From: Candidatus Omnitrophota bacterium
GTDB taxonomy: Bacteria; Omnitrophota; Gorgyraeia; Zapsychrales; Zapsychraceae
Direction: 5' to 3'
Assembly: GCA_020429915.1 (NCBI GenBank)
Contig: JAGQKV010000021.1
Span: forward strand, 1-64,000
DNA length: 64,000 nt
Within the stretch, counting starts at the first letter, position 1, and the number at the start of each line of letters is the position of its first letter. Made by a program: the position numbers and the translations under genes. Shown in pieces: positions 61,004-64,000 of this stretch. The notes under the pieces are model-generated. The model made no database searches and was not told the origin of the DNA. It saw nothing but the letters and a program-made list of their open reading frames with translations.

Positions 61004-62059
61004 ATGGAATCGGCAAACGCAGCATTATCGCCGTTGAAGATCAAGGAACGGTATCAAAAACTGAAAGAGGAGCAACCCGGTGTGCGCGCCCGTGACGCGG
61101 CCGGACAGCTGGAGGTCAGCGAGGCGGAACTGGTCGCATCGCGCATCGGCGACGGTGTCATCCGCTTGAATACATTATGGGAAGAGATGCTGCCCGCCGT
61201 GGAGGCCTTCGGCAAGGTCATGGCATTGACCCGCAACGAATACGCCGTCCACGAACGGAAGGGTGTCTACTCCAACGGGAATATCGGCAAACCGCACGGG
61301 ATCTTCGTCAACCCGGATATCGACTTGCGCCTTTTTATGGGCGGATGGACGTTTGCCTTCGCCGTGGAGGAAGAAACCAAGGCCGGCCTGCGTCGCAGCC
61401 TGCAGTTTTTTGATAAGAGCGGTACGGCCATTCACAAGATTTATCTGGTCAACGATGAGAGTCTGCCGGCGTATGAAGCCTATATTGAGAAGTACCGGGC
61501 GCAGGAGCAGACCGCTGAGCTGGAAACCCAACCGGCCCAACCGCCTAAGGCGGACCGTCCTGATGAGGAAATCGACAGGGATGGTTTCCGCGCGGCCTGG
61601 GAAGGTTTGAAGGATACGCACGACTTCTTTCCGATGCTGAAGAAATTCGACATCGGCCGGGTGCAGGCGCTGCGTCTGATCGGTGAGGATTTCGCTTATC
61701 GCGTGAAACCCGAGTCGCTGCGCGGGATCCTTAACCTGGCGGCGGAACGGGAATGCGAGATCATGATCTTCGTCGGCAACAACAGTTGTATTCAGATCTA
61801 TACCGGACCGGTGAAGAATCTAAAAGAGTACGGGGCATGGTACAACATTTTGGATCCCGATTTCAACCTGCACCTGCGGGAAGACGCGATCGATTCGGCC
61901 TGGGTGGTCAGGAAGCCGACGGATGACGGAACGGTCACGTCATTGGAACTGTATGACAAAGAAGGAGGCAACATCGCGCTGTTGTTCGGCAAGCGTAAAC
62001 CCGGTATTCCGGAACTTGAATTGTGGCGGGATATTATCGGTCAACTGGAACGGAGCTGA
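61004..62059 (+). CDS. hmuS: HmuS/HemS-type heme-handling protein
   Basis: 351 aa with two repeats of the HemS/ChuX domain (about 40-185 and 205-345). Typical segments are LPAVEAFGKVMALTRNEYAVHERKG, the heme-site loop NIGKPHGIFVNPDIDLRLF and IMIFVGNNSCIQIYTGPVKN. It binds heme in the cytoplasm for storage or breakdown. A strong GAGGAGG site precedes the ATG, 21 nt after the receptor gene. The central linker is rich in Pro, Gln and Glu. Confidence 0.9.
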   Translation: MESANAALSPLKIKERYQKLKEEQPGVRARDAAGQLEVSEAELVASRIGDGVIRLNTLWEEMLPAVEAFGKVMALTRNEYAVHERKGVYSNGNIGKPHGIFVNPDIDLRLFMGGWTFAFAVEEETKAGLRRSLQFFDKSGTAIHKIYLVNDESLPAYEAYIEKYRAQEQTAELETQPAQPPKADRPDEEIDRDGFRAAWEGLKDTHDFFPMLKKFDIGRVQALRLIGEDFAYRVKPESLRGILNLAAERECEIMIFVGNNSCIQIYTGPVKNLKEYGAWYNILDPDFNLHLREDAIDSAWVVRKPTDDGTVTSLELYDKEGGNIALLFGKRKPGIPELELWRDIIGQLERS

Positions 62060-62062
62060 ATC

Positions 62063-62899
62063 ATGAAGAAAATACTCAGTCTTTTCTGCGTACTGTTTTT
62101 GCTGCCGGCGAATGCCGGAGCACAGGCGGAGCGTATCGTCTCGGTCGACGGTGCCGTGACAGAGATCATCTATGCCCTGGGGGAGGAGGGACGGCTGGCG
62201 GGTGTGGATACAACCAGTGTCTTTCCGGAATCGGTGCACCGGTTTCCCAAGGTAGGTTATAAACGCGCGTTGTCGGCTGAAGGAATATTGTCCCTGAGCC
62301 CGGACCTGGTCATCGCAACGGCCGCGGCCGGTCCGCCGGCGGTCCTTAAGCAGATAGAGGAGGCGGGAGTGAAGCTGGTCCGTCTTCCCGAAGAACACTC
62401 GCTGGAGGGGATCTATGCCAAGGTCACCGGTGTGGCGGAGGCGATCGGAGTTCCTGAAAAGGGGGCCAAGCTGGTCGAGGAGATTAAACAGCAAGCGGCC
62501 GCGGCCTTGGCAAAGGCGGAAGGAGGCGCCAGGCCGAAAGTCCTGTTTGTGTTCCACGCCGCCACCGGATCGCCTTTGGTGGCCGGGACGCATACGGCCG
62601 CCGACGCTATGATCAAGTATGCCGGCGGTGATAATGTCGTCAAACAATTTGAAGGCTACAAGCCGCTCAATCCGGAGTTTTTGGCCGAGGCGGATCCGGA
62701 TATCCTGCTGACGACGGATATGGTCTTGGACACGCTGGGGGACATTGAAGCCTTTAAAGGACTGCCCGGCATCAGCTTGACCCGGGCCGCCCGTGAGAAC
62801 CATGTTGTCGTAATGAATACGATGTATCTGCTCGGTTTCACGCCGCGTACACCGCAGGCGATCGGTGAGCTGTCCGAGTTGCTCAACAGTACCCCATGA
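62063..62899 (+). CDS. hmuT: Periplasmic heme-binding protein HmuT-like
   Basis: 278 aa. Signal peptide MKKILSLFCVLFLLPANAGAQ and a class-III substrate-binding fold (BtuF/HmuT type): AERIVSVDGAVTEIIYALGEE, FPKVGYKRALSAEGILSLSPDLVIAT (the Tyr in VGYKRAL is at the family's heme-ligand position), and LARADPDIL-like FLAEADPDILLTT near the end. It passes heme to the HmuU permease. Start 3 nt after hmuS; the stop overlaps hmuU (ATGA). Confidence 0.9.
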   Translation: MKKILSLFCVLFLLPANAGAQAERIVSVDGAVTEIIYALGEEGRLAGVDTTSVFPESVHRFPKVGYKRALSAEGILSLSPDLVIATAAAGPPAVLKQIEEAGVKLVRLPEEHSLEGIYAKVTGVAEAIGVPEKGAKLVEEIKQQAAAALAKAEGGARPKVLFVFHAATGSPLVAGTHTAADAMIKYAGGDNVVKQFEGYKPLNPEFLAEADPDILLTTDMVLDTLGDIEAFKGLPGISLTRAARENHVVVMNTMYLLGFTPRTPQAIGELSELLNSTP

Positions 62900-63951
62900 A
62901 TATGAGTCTGGCCATCGGCAAAAGGAACACCTTTCTCGGATTCTTCTTCTTTTTGGGACTCCTGGCAACGGTGCTGATCGCGGTCGGGACCGGTCCGATG
63001 CGGGTGGCACCGGCGGAGGTGACCGGAATCCTTCTGCAGAAGATCGGTGTGTCTTTTTCCCAGTTCACGGCGGCTCAGGAAGCGGTCGTCTGGAACATCC
63101 GTCTGCCCAGAGTTATTACCGGGATATTGGTGGGTATGTCACTGGCGGTTTCCGGGGCGGCGCTCCAGGGGATATTCCGCAATCCGCTGGTCGATCCGGG
63201 GTTGATCGGCATCTCGTCGGGTGCGGCCCTGGCGGTGGCGGCTGTGGTGGTGTTGGGCGAACCGCTGATCGCCCTGCTTCCCGGTGCCGTCCGTTTGTAT
63301 GGCCTGACCCTGGTGGGTTTCGGCGGCGGCGTGGCGGCGACGCGGTTGGTCCTTTACATCGCCGACTATTCCGGGCGGGTCAGGGTGGCCAATCTGCTGC
63401 TGGCGGGGATCGCCGTGCAGGCGGTTACCTTTGCAGGAATCGGTTTATTACAGTACCTAAGCAGCGATCAGCAACTGCGCATGATCACATTCTGGATGTT
63501 GGGATCCCTGGGCGGTTCGCTGTGGACATCGGCTGCAGCGGCCGGAACGATTATAGTGGCTGCCACGGTGGGGTTGCTGAGTGTGTCACGTGAACTTAAT
63601 CTGCTGGCCCTTGGGGAACGCGAAGCGGCGCAACTCGGTGTGGACATCGAAAAGCTGAAAAGAAAGGTTGTCCTGCTGGTGACGCTTTCGGTGGGTGCCG
63701 CCGTTTCAGTGTCGGGGATTATCGGGTTCGTCGGACTGGTCGTGCCGCATTTAGCCCGAATGCTCTTCGGCGCCGATCACCGGTCCTTGTTACCTGTATC
63801 GGTCTTCCTGGGCGCCATCTTGATGGTATTCAGCGACATGGTTGCCCGCACCGTTGTGGCCCCCGCCGAATTGCCGATCGGTGTGATTACGAGCCTTATC
63901 GGGGGCCCGTTCTTCATTTTTTTAATTATGGCCAATCGGAGGTTGACGTAG
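62896..63951 (+). CDS. hmuU: Heme ABC transporter permease HmuU-like (FecCD family)
   Basis: 351 aa, about ten helices. FecCD hallmarks: WNIRLPRVITGILVGMSLAVSGAALQG, NPLVDPGLIGISSGAALA, the cytoplasmic ALGEREAAQLGV coupling helix and GIIGFVGLVVPHLARMLFGADHRSLLP. It works as a dimer with the ATPase HmuV, whose gene begins 2 nt later. Confidence 0.93.
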   Translation: MNMSLAIGKRNTFLGFFFFLGLLATVLIAVGTGPMRVAPAEVTGILLQKIGVSFSQFTAAQEAVVWNIRLPRVITGILVGMSLAVSGAALQGIFRNPLVDPGLIGISSGAALAVAAVVVLGEPLIALLPGAVRLYGLTLVGFGGGVAATRLVLYIADYSGRVRVANLLLAGIAVQAVTFAGIGLLQYLSSDQQLRMITFWMLGSLGGSLWTSAAAAGTIIVAATVGLLSVSRELNLLALGEREAAQLGVDIEKLKRKVVLLVTLSVGAAVSVSGIIGFVGLVVPHLARMLFGADHRSLLPVSVFLGAILMVFSDMVARTVVAPAELPIGVITSLIGGPFFIFLIMANRRLT

Positions 63952-63952
63952 T

Positions 63953-64000
63953 ATGATTACGACGACAGGGGTCAGCCATGCGTTCCATGGGAACCCGGTC
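63953..64000 (+). CDS. hmuV: Start of heme ABC transporter ATPase (HmuV-like), cut by window end
   Basis: Only 16 codons are present (MITTTGVSHAFHGNPV). The phrase is compatible with the first strand of an ABC ATPase (xxxxLSxxxGxxxV). Identity rests mainly on position after hmuT-hmuU; the frame stays open to the end of the window. Confidence 0.6.
   Translation, partial: MITTTGVSHAFHGNPV

Overview
The window looks like a chromosome fragment from a bacterium of the PVC superphylum, most plausibly a Candidatus Omnitrophota (OP3) member. The sequence-level reasons are a Planctomycetes/Verrucomicrobia-type conserved protein of the Minf_1886 family (37549-37947), two chlamydial OmcB-like outer-envelope proteins (43193-46589), and a housekeeping block rsmD-coaD-DUF177-rpmF-plsX-fabH. 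Base composition is roughly 55 % GC, with local AT-richer stretches. The taxonomy is an inference; a full 16S/23S comparison would settle it.

Layout. 1-1268: 3' part of a 23S rRNA gene, spacer, 5S rRNA and a strong terminator. 1400-4677: divergent genes for a GT-C-type membrane glycosyltransferase and a secreted protein of unknown function. 4791-31481: a large non-ribosomal peptide (NRPS) locus. It holds two megasynthases (2142 and 4874 aa, directly abutting), a SyrD/PvdE-type ABC exporter, a Sfp/EntD-type phosphopantetheinyl transferase and an RND pump, all overlapping or abutting as one apparent operon. 31465-36957: a MarR regulator with a perfect palindromic operator candidate, a TolC-like outer membrane factor and a second RND pump; no periplasmic adaptor gene is present. 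36954-42932: small membrane protein, Minf_1886 protein, half-size EamA transporter, recG, a GT-C glycosyltransferase and DUF4197. 43193-46589: tandem OmcB-like genes. 46680-50949: rsmD, coaD, DUF177, rpmF, plsX, fabH, ppnP. 51136-56648: a probable murein-peptide scavenging/remodelling operon (dicarboxylate/amino-acid symporter, L,D-transpeptidase, SH3-NlpC/P60 endopeptidase, dipeptide epimerase, DUF819 membrane protein). 56821-58234: zinc alcohol dehydrogenase and small ORFs. 58285-64000: a heme-uptake operon (small proteins, TonB receptor, HmuS, HmuT, HmuU, start of HmuV).

The most unusual part is the NRPS. Its domain order is A-T-C-C*-A-T / C-C*-A-T-C-C*-A-T-C-A-T-C-TE. Three of the four elongation modules carry two condensation-type domains in a row. 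The second (C*) belongs to a distinct, mutually similar subtype that keeps an intact HHxxxDG motif. The line ends in C-TE with no carrier domain between. A-domain residues read by eye suggest Gly for module 1 and Ser for module 4; the other three are not assigned. No hydroxylase, P450, MbtH or siderophore-precursor gene is present in the window, so the product class is open.

Two regulatory patterns recur. A 31-bp element (26/31 identical) overlaps the -35 box of both the NRPS operon and the second OmcB-like gene, suggesting co-regulation. Several genes (2920 minus, 3043, 37549, 46680, 51136) have a -10 box 6-9 nt before the start codon and no Shine-Dalgarno, suggesting leaderless transcripts.
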